From: an uncultured Clostridia bacterium
Lineage (GTDB): Bacteria > Bacillota > Clostridia > Christensenellales > Borkfalkiaceae
Direction: 5' to 3'
NCBI GenBank assembly: GCA_947629725.1
Contig: CANREU010000004.1
Location: 1 to 28,907, forward strand
DNA: 28,907 nucleotides
Shown here: piece after piece, positions 1 through 6,440 of the stretch
How positions within the stretch are numbered: position 1 is the stretch's first letter
Layout of the letters: the number at the start of each line of letters is the position of its first letter
Notes under the pieces: generated by a model
The model's database searches: none
Told to the model about the DNA's origin: nothing
What the model saw: the letters and a program-made list of their open reading frames with translations, nothing else
Made by a program: the position numbers and the translations under genes

Positions 1-1
1 C

Positions 2-376
2 CGCGGCGTGGAGATGAGCCTGCCCTTCTCCGTCGCCGTCAAAGCGGAGAACTGCACGGCGGAGGTGCTCGTCTGCGGAATGTCGGCGCGCCAGCGGCAG
101 GAGGGGGAGATCGACGCGGAGGCGACCCTCAAAATTTCGGTCTGCGAGCGGCGGAAGCTCTCCTACCGGCTTGTGTGCGGCGCGGAGGCGGGGGAGCCCC
201 TCACGCGGACGGACAGCGCCGTGAGCGTGTATATCCCCCGTGCGGGAGACGGGCTCTGGGAGCTCGCGAAGAGCCTCAAACGCTCTCCCGAGGAGGTCGC
301 GGCGAGCAATCCCGACACCGAATTCCCCATAAAGGAGGGGCAGCGGGTGATCGTCTACCGCAAAAAGAGCTTTTAA
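2..376 (+). CDS. DUF3794 (SPOCS)/LysM domain protein, 3' end only
   Basis: The reading frame is already open at the left edge, so the N-terminus lies outside the window and 124 residues are visible; a GTG at 8 is probably internal. The first ~70 residues resemble the end of a DUF3794 (SPOCS) beta-rich repeat as in the spore protein SipL. The last ~48 residues (from about YIPRAGDGLWELAKSL to QRVIVYRKK) are a LysM module with the usual 'GDGLWELAK...NPD...IKEGQRVIVY' pattern. In Clostridia, DUF3794-LysM proteins of this kind act in spore envelope assembly, and a copy often lies just before ispE, as here. The gene ends at a strong terminator, so ispE is a separate transcription unit. The domain call is good; the exact spore role is inference. 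Confidence 0.75.
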   Translation, partial: RGVEMSLPFSVAVKAENCTAEVLVCGMSARQRQEGEIDAEATLKISVCERRKLSYRLVCGAEAGEPLTRTDSAVSVYIPRAGDGLWELAKSLKRSPEEVAASNPDTEFPIKEGQRVIVYRKKSF

Positions 377-380
377 GGGC

Positions 381-412
381 ACCCCGCGGCAATGCCGCGG
401 GGTCCTTCTTTT
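381..412 (+). terminator. Intrinsic terminator after the DUF3794-LysM gene
   Basis: Perfect 10-bp stem (381-390 with 394-403, ACCCCGCGGC/GCCGCGGGGT), 3-nt loop AAT, followed by CCTTCTTTT. Confidence 0.9.
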
Positions 413-422
413 GCGGAAACTC

Positions 423-451
423 TTGCAAAACGCAAAAAAACGTGCTACAAT
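423..451 (+). promoter_or_regulatory. Sigma-A promoter of ispE, overlapping the start region
   Basis: TTGCAA (423-428), 17-nt spacer, TACAAT (446-451). Transcription would start about 458-459, at the ispE ATG itself (459-461), leaving no leader and no room for a Shine-Dalgarno. Confidence 0.75.
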
Positions 452-458
452 GGAAACA

Positions 459-1316
459 ATGAATACGGCACGGGTCAACGCCTACGCAAAACTCAACCTC
501 ACGCTCGACATCCTCGGGAAGAGGGAGGGCTACCACGAGCTCGAATCGGCGGTCGTCACCGTGGACCTTGCCGACAGGATCGTCGCGCGGAAGAGGAGAG
601 GCGGGCTCTGCTCCGCCTCCATGCACGGCGAGGGGTGCGAGATTCTCGACCCCGAAAAAAATCAGGCGCTCATCGCGGCGGAAAAGTTCGTGAAGCGGTT
701 CGGCACGGAGGGGGCGGACCTTACCGTGTGGAAAAACATCCCCGTGGGCGCGGGGCTCGGCGGCTCCTCCGCAGATGCGGCGGGCGTCCTCAACGCCCTC
801 GCCTCCCTCTATGGGGTCGACGATCGGGCCGCCCTCAAAGAGCTCGCCGACGAGTGCGGGAGCGACACGGGCTTCCTGCTCGAAGGCGGGGCGGCGGTGA
901 TCGGGGGAAGAGGGGAAAAAGTGCACCCCATTCCATCATTTCCGACGATCTACGCCCTGATCTTGTGCCCGAGAGCGGGGGTCTCCACGGCGGAGTGCTA
1001 CCGCAAATACGACGAGCTGGGGCGCGCAGAGCCGCGCCGTACCCCCCTCTTTACGGAGGCGATCTCGCTGGGCGCTTCCTATGCGGGGAGATTTTTGGGG
1101 AACGCCCTCTCCTCCGCGGCGCGGGAGATAGAGCCCGCGGTGGGGGAGGCGCTTTCGGAGGCAAAGTCGTTCTCGCCGCTCGGAGCCTCGGTCACGGGGT
1201 CGGGCAGCGCGGTCTTCGCCCTCTTCGAGACGCCCGAACTCGTCTCATGGGCAAAGAGCCGTTACACGGGAAATTGCCGGGCATACGCCGTAAAGAGCGT
1301 ATTCCCGCGCCGATAA
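459..1316 (+). CDS. ispE: 4-diphosphocytidyl-2-C-methyl-D-erythritol kinase
   Basis: Cytosolic GHMP-family kinase that phosphorylates the 2-OH of CDP-methylerythritol with ATP in the non-mevalonate (MEP) route to isoprenoids. The 285-residue length is normal. Visible motifs are the substrate-binding N-terminus with K11 (NAYAKLNLTLDI), the GHMP ATP loop PVGAGLGGSSA at 95-105, the likely catalytic D136 in GSDTGFLLEGG, and the C-terminal glycine motif TGSGSAVFALFE. The start at 459 is chosen because IspE proteins begin a few residues before the AKLNL motif. ATG 450 overlaps the -10 box, and the TTG at 411 lies upstream of the promoter. No Shine-Dalgarno precedes 459, so the mRNA is predicted to be leaderless. 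It is followed after 12 nt by a membrane-protein gene in the same unit. Confidence 0.95.
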   Translation: MNTARVNAYAKLNLTLDILGKREGYHELESAVVTVDLADRIVARKRRGGLCSASMHGEGCEILDPEKNQALIAAEKFVKRFGTEGADLTVWKNIPVGAGLGGSSADAAGVLNALASLYGVDDRAALKELADECGSDTGFLLEGGAAVIGGRGEKVHPIPSFPTIYALILCPRAGVSTAECYRKYDELGRAEPRRTPLFTEAISLGASYAGRFLGNALSSAAREIEPAVGEALSEAKSFSPLGASVTGSGSAVFALFETPELVSWAKSRYTGNCRAYAVKSVFPRR

Positions 1317-1328
1317 AAGGAGAAGAAA

Positions 1329-2219
1329 ATGGAAGAGCGGATGCTCGACGACGAAGAACTTCGCAAGATCAAATTGAAGCGCACGGCGGACGGCGGCACG
1401 GACGCGGTGGAGGACGACGGCTCGGAGGACGTGGAGGTCGATCTCTCCGCCTCCCCCGAAAATCTCTTCGGGGAATACGGCGACGACCTCGTCGGTCTCA
1501 CCCCCTCGCAGCTCGAGGAGGAGCTCGCCCGCCGCAAACGGGAGAGAGAGGAGGCGCGCGCACAGAGCGAGGCGCTCACGAAGGAGGGGGAGGAAAAGCT
1601 CGCCTCGGGCGACTACGGCGAAGCGGAACCCCTCTTCCGCCAGGCGATCGCCTGCGACGGCGAAAATCTTGCCGCGCGGCGGGGGTATTGGACGGCAGTC
1701 ACCGGGAACTTTTCCTCCGCGGAGGGGCTCTATGCCCGCGAGGAGGACGGGGAATTTTCGGGCGAAGAGGAGGAGACGCGCGAATTCGTCCTCCAAAAGA
1801 TGCGCTCCGTCTTCGAGGCGGACCGCGCCGAATGCGTAAAGGAGGCGGAAGCCATCGCCCCCGCGGTGGAAGCGGCGCAGGCGGAGAGACGGGAGGCCTT
1901 CCGCGCCAACAGGAAGTACTACGCCGTCCGCGCGGGCGCCCTCTTTGCGGTGTCCCTCGCCCTCGCGATCGGATGCGCGGTCGCCGCGAGCTTTATTTTC
2001 CGCACCCCCGACCTCGTCCCCGTCATCGTTACGGCGGTCTTCGGCGGGGCGGCGTTCCTCATGCTTGCCGTCTTCGCGGTCTACGCGGGCAAACTGATCG
2101 TCGCCCTGCGCTATTGCAACATGAACGAAAAACTCTCCTCCACGGAAGACGGCGCCCGCCTCGAGGCGCTCCGCGAGAAGGAGGAACTCATCTCTCGCGC
2201 ATTGGGCGAGGAGGAGTGA
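1329..2219 (+). CDS. Membrane protein with acidic coiled-coil/TPR-like cytosolic domain
   Basis: Function unknown. The 296 residues begin with a very acidic, probably disordered stretch (1-60). A charged coiled-coil segment (about 60-90) follows, then one TPR-like helix pair (about 84-125, KEGEEKLASGDYGEAEPLFRQA) and more charged helix. Two hydrophobic segments lie at about 198-222 and 228-257, with a short charged tail. The topology suggests both termini are in the cytoplasm with a short external hairpin. AAAGGAG (1316-1322) sits 6 nt before the ATG. The gene follows ispE by 12 nt and ends at a terminator, so it is co-transcribed with ispE, but nothing in it points to an isoprenoid role. Translation and membrane nature are secure; function is not. 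Confidence 0.8.
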   Translation: MEERMLDDEELRKIKLKRTADGGTDAVEDDGSEDVEVDLSASPENLFGEYGDDLVGLTPSQLEEELARRKREREEARAQSEALTKEGEEKLASGDYGEAEPLFRQAIACDGENLAARRGYWTAVTGNFSSAEGLYAREEDGEFSGEEEETREFVLQKMRSVFEADRAECVKEAEAIAPAVEAAQAERREAFRANRKYYAVRAGALFAVSLALAIGCAVAASFIFRTPDLVPVIVTAVFGGAAFLMLAVFAVYAGKLIVALRYCNMNEKLSSTEDGARLEALREKEELISRALGEEE

Positions 2220-2259
2220 GGATCTCACGGAAGCCCGCCCGCACCCATTTCGATACCAT

Positions 2260-2291
2260 ACCCCCCGCCGTTCGGCAGGGGGTTTGTTTTT
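2260..2291 (+). terminator. Intrinsic terminator of the ispE operon
   Basis: Stem 2261-2269 with 2274-2282 (CCCCCCGCC/GGCAGGGGG, one C-A mismatch), loop GTTC, followed by TTTGTTTTT. Confidence 0.85.
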
Positions 2292-2327
2292 GCCTTTGTA
2301 CATTTCGCGCTTGTCCCCCCGTCACTC

Positions 2328-2361
2328 TTGCCCTCGCCCTCCTTTGGGGGGGCGAGGGGTG
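2328..2361 (+). repeat. Intergenic palindromic repeat, CCCTCGCCC hairpin type
   Basis: Hairpin with arms around CCTCGCCC and GGGCGAGG. A near-identical copy lies at 11016-11057, where it carries the G-rich tail; here the tail is cut short and runs into the next unit. Confidence 0.7.
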
Positions 2362-2405
2362 CAAGACCTGCCCCCTTTGAAGGGGCGGGGTAGGGGTGGG
2401 GGTTG
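2361..2405 (+). repeat. Intergenic repeat with G-quadruplex tail, copy 1
   Basis: A short hairpin (CCCCCTTTGAAGGGG) is followed by four G-tracts at 2382-2402 (G4-C-G4-TA-G4-T-G5), a classical quadruplex motif. An almost identical unit, one extra G, is at 18280-18325. Confidence 0.75.
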
Positions 2406-2433
2406 GACTTCGACTTTCGTCTCCGCATATTCT

Positions 2434-2479
2434 AACCGTGCCCTCCCCCTACGTGAGGGGGAGGGGCAGGGGTGAGGGT
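2434..2479 (+). repeat. Intergenic palindrome with G-rich tail, copy 1
   Basis: CCCTCCCCCT-ACGTG-AGGGGGAGGGG hairpin followed by CAGGGGTGAGGGT. It matches 14301-14347 except for one base at 2467 (C here, T there). A shorter relative is at 18055-18086. Confidence 0.8.
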
Positions 2480-2499
2480 TCGCCCCCGATTGTCGCATA

Positions 2500-2598
2500 C
2501 ACCCCCTCACCGCCGTAAACGGCGGAGCTCCCCCTCAAGGTGGCGCCGAGAAAAGGTCGGAGCGAAAGCCCCCTCCGTGGGAGGGGGGTAGGGGGGTG
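2500..2598 (+). repeat. Three-arm (cloverleaf-like) intergenic repeat, copy 1
   Basis: Ends CACCCCCT (2500-2507) and AGGGGGGTG (2590-2598) pair to close the unit. Inside are three arms: CCGCCGT/ACGGCGG, an imperfect GCTCCCCC-TCAA-GGTGGCGC, and CCCCCTCC/GGAGGGGG. Related copies are at 10752-10845 and 18343-18432. No reading frame in the 2220-2771 gap looks protein-like; the gap is filled by these repeats plus the promoter of the next gene. Confidence 0.8.
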
Positions 2599-2690
2599 GG
2601 GCAGCGCCTCCTCTCCCTTTGCAAAAAAGAGAAAAAACAGTCCCCCGCGTCCTTTTCGCGAAAAAGGGTGCGTATTTTTCAAAAAAGGTA

Positions 2691-2719
2691 TTTACTTTTC
2701 ATCGCGCATCCGTTATAAT
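2691..2719 (+). promoter_or_regulatory. Sigma-A promoter of the APH-fold kinase gene
   Basis: TTTACT (2691-2696), 17-nt spacer, perfect TATAAT (2714-2719). The expected start near 2726 gives a leader of about 45 nt ending in AAGGAGG (2758-2764), 7 nt before the ATG. Confidence 0.85.
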
Positions 2720-2771
2720 AAGAGCGGAAAAGTATGGGCGCGGCATAGGCCGCGGATAAGGAGGACAGGAT

Positions 2772-3512
2772 ATGCAACTCATTCACGAGAGCGAGGGGAA
2801 ACGCCTCTATCGCGACGGGGACCGTCTCATCAAATCGTTCGATGCGTCCTATTCTAAGGCGGGCATTCTCAACGAGGCGCTCAATCAGGCGCGCGTGGAG
2901 GAGACGGGCCTCAACATCCCCAAAGTGCTCGGCGTGGAGGTCATCGAAGGGCAGTGGTCTCTCATTTGGGAATACATCGAGGGGGACACGCTCGAGGACC
3001 TCATCAGGAAAAATCCCGATAAAACGGACGAGTATCTCGAACTTTTTGTGGACTTGCAGATCCGCATGAGCCGCGAAAAAGTGCCCCTCCTCGGGCATTT
3101 GAGAGACAAGATGCACGCCAAAATTTCGGCGAGCGCCTTCCCCGCGACGGTGCGTTACGATCTGCATGTGCGGCTCGACGGGCTGCCCCGCCACAAGAAA
3201 CTCTGTCACGGCGACTACCAGCCGAGCAATGTCATTATTACGAAGGACGGCACGCCGTACATCATCGACTGGTCCCACGCCACGCAGGGCAACGGCTCGG
3301 CGGACGCGGCGCGCACCTACCTCATCTTCCGCCTGCAAAAGAAGGACGCCCTCGCGGAGAAATACCTCCGCCTCTACTGCTCCAAGACGGACACGGCGCT
3401 CCAATACGTGCAGCGCATCCTGCCCATCGTGGCGGCGTCGCAGTCGGTGAAAAACAGGCCCGAAGAGGCGGAATTCCTCTCCAAATGGGTGAACGTCTGC
3501 GATTGGCAATGA
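2772..3512 (+). CDS. APH/choline-kinase-fold phosphotransferase
   Basis: Small-molecule kinase of the aminoglycoside phosphotransferase fold, 246 residues. An N-lobe with a nucleotide-binding Lys candidate (RLIKSFD, K21) leads to the hinge-like LIWEYIEGDTLEDLI at about 64-78. The Brenner-type catalytic loop HGDYQPSN has H146, D148 and N153, and the metal-binding IIDWSHA has D166. The acceptor cannot be read from the sequence. It resembles a group of predicted phosphotransferases (the TIGR02172-like set) rather than true aminoglycoside resistance enzymes, and could act on a sugar, choline-like alcohol or protein. It is a single-gene unit with its own consensus promoter, a strong Shine-Dalgarno and a terminator. 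The fold call is firm; the substrate is unknown. Confidence 0.85.
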   Translation: MQLIHESEGKRLYRDGDRLIKSFDASYSKAGILNEALNQARVEETGLNIPKVLGVEVIEGQWSLIWEYIEGDTLEDLIRKNPDKTDEYLELFVDLQIRMSREKVPLLGHLRDKMHAKISASAFPATVRYDLHVRLDGLPRHKKLCHGDYQPSNVIITKDGTPYIIDWSHATQGNGSADAARTYLIFRLQKKDALAEKYLRLYCSKTDTALQYVQRILPIVAASQSVKNRPEEAEFLSKWVNVCDWQ

Positions 3513-3548
3513 TCCTTTTCGCCGCGGGCGACACAAGAAAAACAACCG

Positions 3549-3584
3549 AAAAAACCGACCCCATTGGTCGGTTTTTGTTTTTTT
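3549..3584 (+). terminator. Bidirectional intrinsic terminator
   Basis: Stem AAAACCGACC (3551-3560) with GGTCGGTTTT (3566-3575), loop CCATT, then TTTTTGTTTTTTT on the + strand. The A-run on the left gives a T-run on the minus strand, so it can also stop transcripts of the minus-strand Xre gene. Confidence 0.9.
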
Positions 3585-3603
3585 GATGAAGAACGGCGCC
3601 CGC

Positions 3604-3708
3604 CGCAGTGTTATCCCCTTCCTCTTCGAGGAGGGGGACACAGGGGGAGGAGCCACCCACTTTCCCCTCGGCTTCTCCTCGAGGAGAAGGCAAGAGGTTG
3701 GGCGGGCG
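3604..3708 (+). repeat. Intergenic repeat, CAGTGTTATCCCC type, copy 1
   Basis: Starts CGCAGTGTTATCCCCTTCCT and contains palindrome CCTCTTCGAGGAGG. It ends AGGCAAGAGGTTGGGCGGGC. Both ends recur at 5054-5120 in the same orientation; this copy has about 40 nt extra in the middle, including a second hairpin (CTTCTCCTCGAGGAGAAG). Confidence 0.75.
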
Positions 3709-3748
3709 CCGGGGAGGGGTGAATGGCGTTAAGCGCACGAGGCGCAAC

Positions 3749-3955
3749 TCAAAAGTCGGTCTTTCCCAAGAGAAAGTCGCAGCTCACGTCGAGCGCGGTA
3801 GCGAGTTTGATAAGCATATCAAAGTCGCATTCCCGCTGACCGAGCTCCCAATAGGAAAGATTTCGCTCCAATGTGCCGCATTTTTCCGCAAGTTCCTTGC
3901 GCGACAACCCGAGCTCCGTTCTCGTCTCCCTTAACCGTTCCGCGAATTTGTTCAT
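3749..3955 (-). CDS. Xre/Cro-CI family HTH transcriptional regulator
   Basis: A 68-residue single-domain DNA-binding protein. The HTH_3 pattern is complete: LRETRTELGLSRKELAEKCG (helices 1-2), recognition helix TLERNLSYWELGQRE, then MLIKLATALDVSCDFLLGKTDF. The start at 3955 is preferred because the domain begins at MNKFAERLRE; an open frame extends upstream to 4015 but adds residues unlike the family. A GATAAT box ends 6 nt before the ATG with no Shine-Dalgarno. It diverges from a lipoprotein gene and shares a 72-nt gap with it, so it may regulate that gene and itself. Base composition is more AT-rich than the surroundings. The family call is firm; the target is inferred from position. Confidence 0.88.
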   Translation of the reverse strand: MNKFAERLRETRTELGLSRKELAEKCGTLERNLSYWELGQRECDFDMLIKLATALDVSCDFLLGKTDF

Positions 3956-3961
3956 AAACTC

Positions 3962-3967
3962 ATTATC
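3962..3967 (-). promoter_or_regulatory. -10 box of the Xre gene
   Basis: GATAAT on the minus strand, exactly 6 nt before the ATG at 3955. No good -35 is seen 16-18 nt upstream, so the promoter is weak or activator-dependent. If used, the mRNA is leaderless. Confidence 0.45.
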
Positions 3968-3997
3968 ACGAATTTTTGCCGTAAAATACTTGACATG

Positions 3998-4010
3998 GAA
4001 CAAAATGTTC
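3998..4010. promoter_or_regulatory. Possible operator palindrome between Xre and lipoprotein genes
   Basis: GAACAAAATGTTC, 5-bp arms around AAA, lies just downstream of a TAAAAT box (3982-3987) and before the lipoprotein Shine-Dalgarno. Its position would let the divergent Xre protein block the lipoprotein gene. Binding is inference. Confidence 0.4.
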
Positions 4011-4027
4011 TGCAAAGGAGAAAAGAT

Positions 4028-4771
4028 ATGAAAAAGAGAGTGCTTTCAGCAATTGCCGCGGGCGTGCTTGCGGCGGCGATGTGTATCGGATTTGCGGCTT
4101 GCGGCGAGGAGAAGGCGCCCGACCCCGAAACGATGAAGAGCGAGAAGATCGAGAGTGCCGAGGCGTGGGCTGCGGCGTTCGATTTTGACGGCGTGACCGA
4201 TTATAAGATGCACAGGTCGATAGCGTCAAAAGTGACCGCAGAGGGAGAGACTGCTACGTTTACTATCACGACGACCATTACTGTTACTCCGACCGCCATA
4301 TCCAGCATATGGAAAACGAAAACGGAGGGCAAGCGAGAACTTCTTGAGGCCGCCGGCATTTCTACTCCCGAGGTAGAGGGTGATGATGAGCGCTGTTATA
4401 CGCTCGGCGATACAATAAAGCAATATTGGAAAATAGGCGGCAAATGGTATGTGGGGGAGGTAGATGAAATCGAGGTCGATGATCTATCGGCGCTTGAGTG
4501 GTTGAAAGAAGAATATGCGGGCGTGTACGATGAGTACGAGTATAGCGAAGAACACGGGGGATATATTCCCAAGAACGGCGAGATTACGCAAGAAAGACCC
4601 ATCATTAAGTTTAAGGATGGAAGATTTTGCGCTCTTTACGCTGAGAATGGGAGAAAAGAGGGAAATGCGTCCCTGCCGATCAACGATATACTTTCTATTT
4701 CGTTCGTCTTCGGCAAGCAGAGCGTAAAACTTCCCGCGTCGGCAATTCCCGTTTCTTTCGATGATGAATGA
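4028..4771 (+). CDS. Small lipoprotein of unknown function
   Basis: 247 residues. A basic N-terminus (MKKR), hydrophobic stretch and lipobox FAAC give a type II signal peptide with lipid-modified C25, so the mature protein sits on the outer face of the membrane. The mature part is acidic and rich in beta-type sequence, with a threonine-rich strand (FTITTTITVT) and an extracellular segment with KQYWKIGGKWYVGEV. No family is recognised; the layout resembles many small substrate-less surface lipoproteins of gut Clostridia. AAGGAG (4015-4020) lies 7 nt before the ATG. It diverges from the Xre gene and ends at a perfect terminator. AT-rich codons such as tat, aaa and gaa contrast with neighbouring genes, suggesting recent acquisition. 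Confidence 0.8.
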   Translation: MKKRVLSAIAAGVLAAAMCIGFAACGEEKAPDPETMKSEKIESAEAWAAAFDFDGVTDYKMHRSIASKVTAEGETATFTITTTITVTPTAISSIWKTKTEGKRELLEAAGISTPEVEGDDERCYTLGDTIKQYWKIGGKWYVGEVDEIEVDDLSALEWLKEEYAGVYDEYEYSEEHGGYIPKNGEITQERPIIKFKDGRFCALYAENGRKEGNASLPINDILSISFVFGKQSVKLPASAIPVSFDDE

Positions 4772-4808
4772 AGACCCTGTTAAACGGACGAACGATACAG
4801 CGCGATAT

Positions 4809-4842
4809 TTTCCCGACCGCTTCTTGCGGTCGGGAAATTTTT
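4809..4842 (+). terminator. Intrinsic terminator of the lipoprotein gene
   Basis: Perfect 12-bp stem (4809-4820 with 4826-4837; TTTCCCGACCGC/GCGGTCGGGAAA), loop TTCTT, followed by TTTTT. Confidence 0.92.
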
Positions 4843-4956
4843 CGTCTTTACCGTCCTTCGACAATAATCACAACTCCGGGCGGGACTCCCCGCAAAGGAC
4901 ACGGCGGAGGGCCAAGAGGGGGAGCCGAAGGGAATAAGGAAGGAACAGTTTATAAC

Positions 4957-5004
4957 ACCTCATCTGTTCCCTGCGGGGACACCTTCCCCTCAAGGGGAAG
5001 GCAA
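4957..5004 (+). repeat. Intergenic repeat, CCTGCGGGGACACCTTCCCC type, diverged copy
   Basis: Hairpins CCCTGCGGGG and CCTTCCCCTCAAGGGGAAGG in series. Close relatives are at 14368-14423 and 18174-18229. The 4772-5198 gap otherwise holds a degenerate fragment near 4890-4925, the next repeat and a promoter; no gene is seen. Confidence 0.7.
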
Positions 5005-5053
5005 GAGGGTTGGAGTGCGCCGTTCTCGAGAGGAAGGCAAGAGAGCGTGCCTC

Positions 5054-5120
5054 CGCAGTGTTATCCCCTTCCTCCTCGAGGAGGGGGACACAGGGGAGGA
5101 GGCAAGAGGTTGGGCGGGCG
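5054..5120 (+). repeat. Intergenic repeat, CAGTGTTATCCCC type, copy 2
   Basis: Direct repeat of the outer parts of 3604-3708, lacking its middle ~40 nt. It ends about 44 nt before the -35 box of the cysteine desulfurase promoter. Confidence 0.75.
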
Positions 5121-5163
5121 ATAGGAGGAGACGGTTTTGGTGGGGGCGAAAGTGTGTCCGCGG

Positions 5164-5192
5164 TTGACAAGCGCGGCGAAAGGCGGTATAAT
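5164..5192 (+). promoter_or_regulatory. Perfect consensus sigma-A promoter of the cysteine desulfurase gene
   Basis: TTGACA (5164-5169), 17-nt spacer, TATAAT (5187-5192). The start codon begins 6 nt after the -10 box, so the transcript should begin at or next to the ATG. Confidence 0.92.
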
Positions 5193-5198
5193 AGGGTC

Positions 5199-6296
5199 AT
5201 GATCTATCTCGACTATGCGGCGACGGCTCCCCTGCGCCCCGAGGCGCTCGAGGCGATGCTCCCCGTTCTCAAAGAAAATTTCGGCAATCCCGATTCCCTC
5301 CACGGCTACGGGCGGGAGGCGGCGCGGCTCGTAACGGAGGCGCGCGACCGCATTGCGGAGACGGTCGGCGCCCGTCCCTCCGAGGTGTATTTCACGTCGG
5401 GCGGGACAGAGGCGGACAACTGGGCGGTGCGCGGTCTCGGAGAGGGAGAGGCGGTCCTCTCGCCCATCGAGCACCATGCCGCGCTTGAAGCCGCAAAGCT
5501 CCGTGCGGGCGGCGCGCGCTTTTCCGCGGCGGGGGAGGACGGCACCGTCCGTCCCGGACACATCGCTCCCCTTCTCACCGAAAAGACGGGTCTCGTCTGC
5601 GTGATGACCGTCAACAATGAGACGGGCTGCATTCAGCCCATAGAAGAACTCGCCGCGCTCGCGCACGAAAAAAATGCCCTCTTTTTTACGGACTGCGTGC
5701 AGGCGGCGTGCTCGCTCGATCTCAAAAAAATCTATCGTGACGCGGACGCCATTGCCCTCTCCGCGCACAAGGCCGGCGGGCCGAAGGGGGCCGGCGCGCT
5801 CGTCGTAAAGAGGGGGGTGCGGCTTTCTCCCCTCCTTGTCGGCGGGGAACAGGAGCGGGGGCTCCGCGGGGGCACTGTGAACGTCGCGGGGGCTGTGGGG
5901 TTCGCCTGCGCCCTCTCTCTGGCGCAAAAAGAGCGGGAGGAATTTTGCCGCAAGACGGGGGAGACGCGCGCCCTCTTCGAGGCGGTTTTGCGCGAAAAAT
6001 TGGGGAATGGGGTGCGATTTGACGGAAACACGCGCGCGCCGAACATCTCCCATGTCACTTTTTCGGCGGGGGAAGCTCTCCTCAACGTGCTCGATCTGTG
6101 CGGCGTTGCGGCGTCGGGCGGGGCGGCGTGCTCGGCGCACGATAATCTCCCTTCCCACGTGATGCTCGCGATGGGCAGGAGCGAGAAGGAGGCAAGGAGG
6201 GGGATCCGTTTCTCGTTCGCGGCGGAGACCTCGCGGGAGGACGCGCTCCTTGCCGCGGAGACAGTCGTCCGCTGTGCCCGCCGTCTCGCCGAATAG
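5199..6296 (+). CDS. Cysteine desulfurase (NifS/IscS family)
   Basis: PLP-dependent class V aminotransferase-fold enzyme that removes sulfur from L-cysteine as an enzyme persulfide for Fe-S cluster, thiamine or tRNA thiolation pathways. 365 residues, slightly shorter than IscS. The N-terminus MIYLDYAATAPLRPEAL is the family's canonical start and fixes ATG 5199. Other marks are TSGGTEADNWAV (phosphate-binding region), the PLP-stacking His in PIEHHAALE, K191 as the PLP Schiff-base lysine in SAHKAGGPKGAG, and active-site C311 in ASGGAACSAHDNLPSHVMLAMG. No IscU, ThiI or MnmA gene is adjacent, so the sulfur acceptor is unknown. The ATG lies 6 nt after a perfect -10 box without a Shine-Dalgarno, predicting a leaderless mRNA. 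A terminator follows at 6327. Confidence 0.95.
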   Translation: MIYLDYAATAPLRPEALEAMLPVLKENFGNPDSLHGYGREAARLVTEARDRIAETVGARPSEVYFTSGGTEADNWAVRGLGEGEAVLSPIEHHAALEAAKLRAGGARFSAAGEDGTVRPGHIAPLLTEKTGLVCVMTVNNETGCIQPIEELAALAHEKNALFFTDCVQAACSLDLKKIYRDADAIALSAHKAGGPKGAGALVVKRGVRLSPLLVGGEQERGLRGGTVNVAGAVGFACALSLAQKEREEFCRKTGETRALFEAVLREKLGNGVRFDGNTRAPNISHVTFSAGEALLNVLDLCGVAASGGAACSAHDNLPSHVMLAMGRSEKEARRGIRFSFAAETSREDALLAAETVVRCARRLAE

Positions 6297-6326
6297 TCCC
6301 GAAAATTCGCACGGTTTTCCCTTCTT

Positions 6327-6351
6327 CGCTGTCTTTCGACAGCGATTTTTT
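6327..6351 (+). terminator. Intrinsic terminator of the cysteine desulfurase gene
   Basis: 7-bp stem CGCTGTC (6327-6333)/GACAGCG (6338-6344), TTTC loop, followed by ATTTTTTCTT. Confidence 0.88.
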
Positions 6352-6377
6352 CTTCTAAACGGCGTTTCCGCCTCATA

Positions 6378-6386
6378 TGTTATGAT
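6378..6386 (+). promoter_or_regulatory. Extended -10 promoter candidate for spoIVFA
   Basis: TG-T-TATGAT with no clear -35. The overlapping CATATGTT (6374-6381) loosely recalls a sporulation sigma-E -10 box, which would suit the gene, but no matching -35 was found. AAGAGGTG before ATG 6441 serves as ribosome binding site. Confidence 0.45.
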
Positions 6387-6440
6387 AGCTCGCGGGAGAG
6401 GGGCGTATTCCCGCGGAATAACAAATCCAAGAGGTGTTGT

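Noticed and set aside
2328..2600. CRISPR array
   Set aside because: Units differ in type and length, there is no regular spacer, and no cas genes are present.
2284..2682. Short Pro/Arg/Gly-rich open frames across the intergenic repeats
   Set aside because: These are translations of hairpin repeats in several frames (P-L-P-x-G-G-R type text), a known source of false small proteins. The same holds at 10.6-11.1 and 18.1-18.5 kb.
2772..3512. Aminoglycoside resistance gene or LicA choline kinase
   Set aside because: Only the general APH fold is supported; no resistance-family signature and no licB/licC neighbour, so no substrate is claimed.
6374..6381. Sigma-E promoter (CATATGTT) for spoIVFA
   Set aside because: The -10 match is partial and no ATA-type -35 lies at the right distance; the extended -10 sigma-A reading is at least as good.
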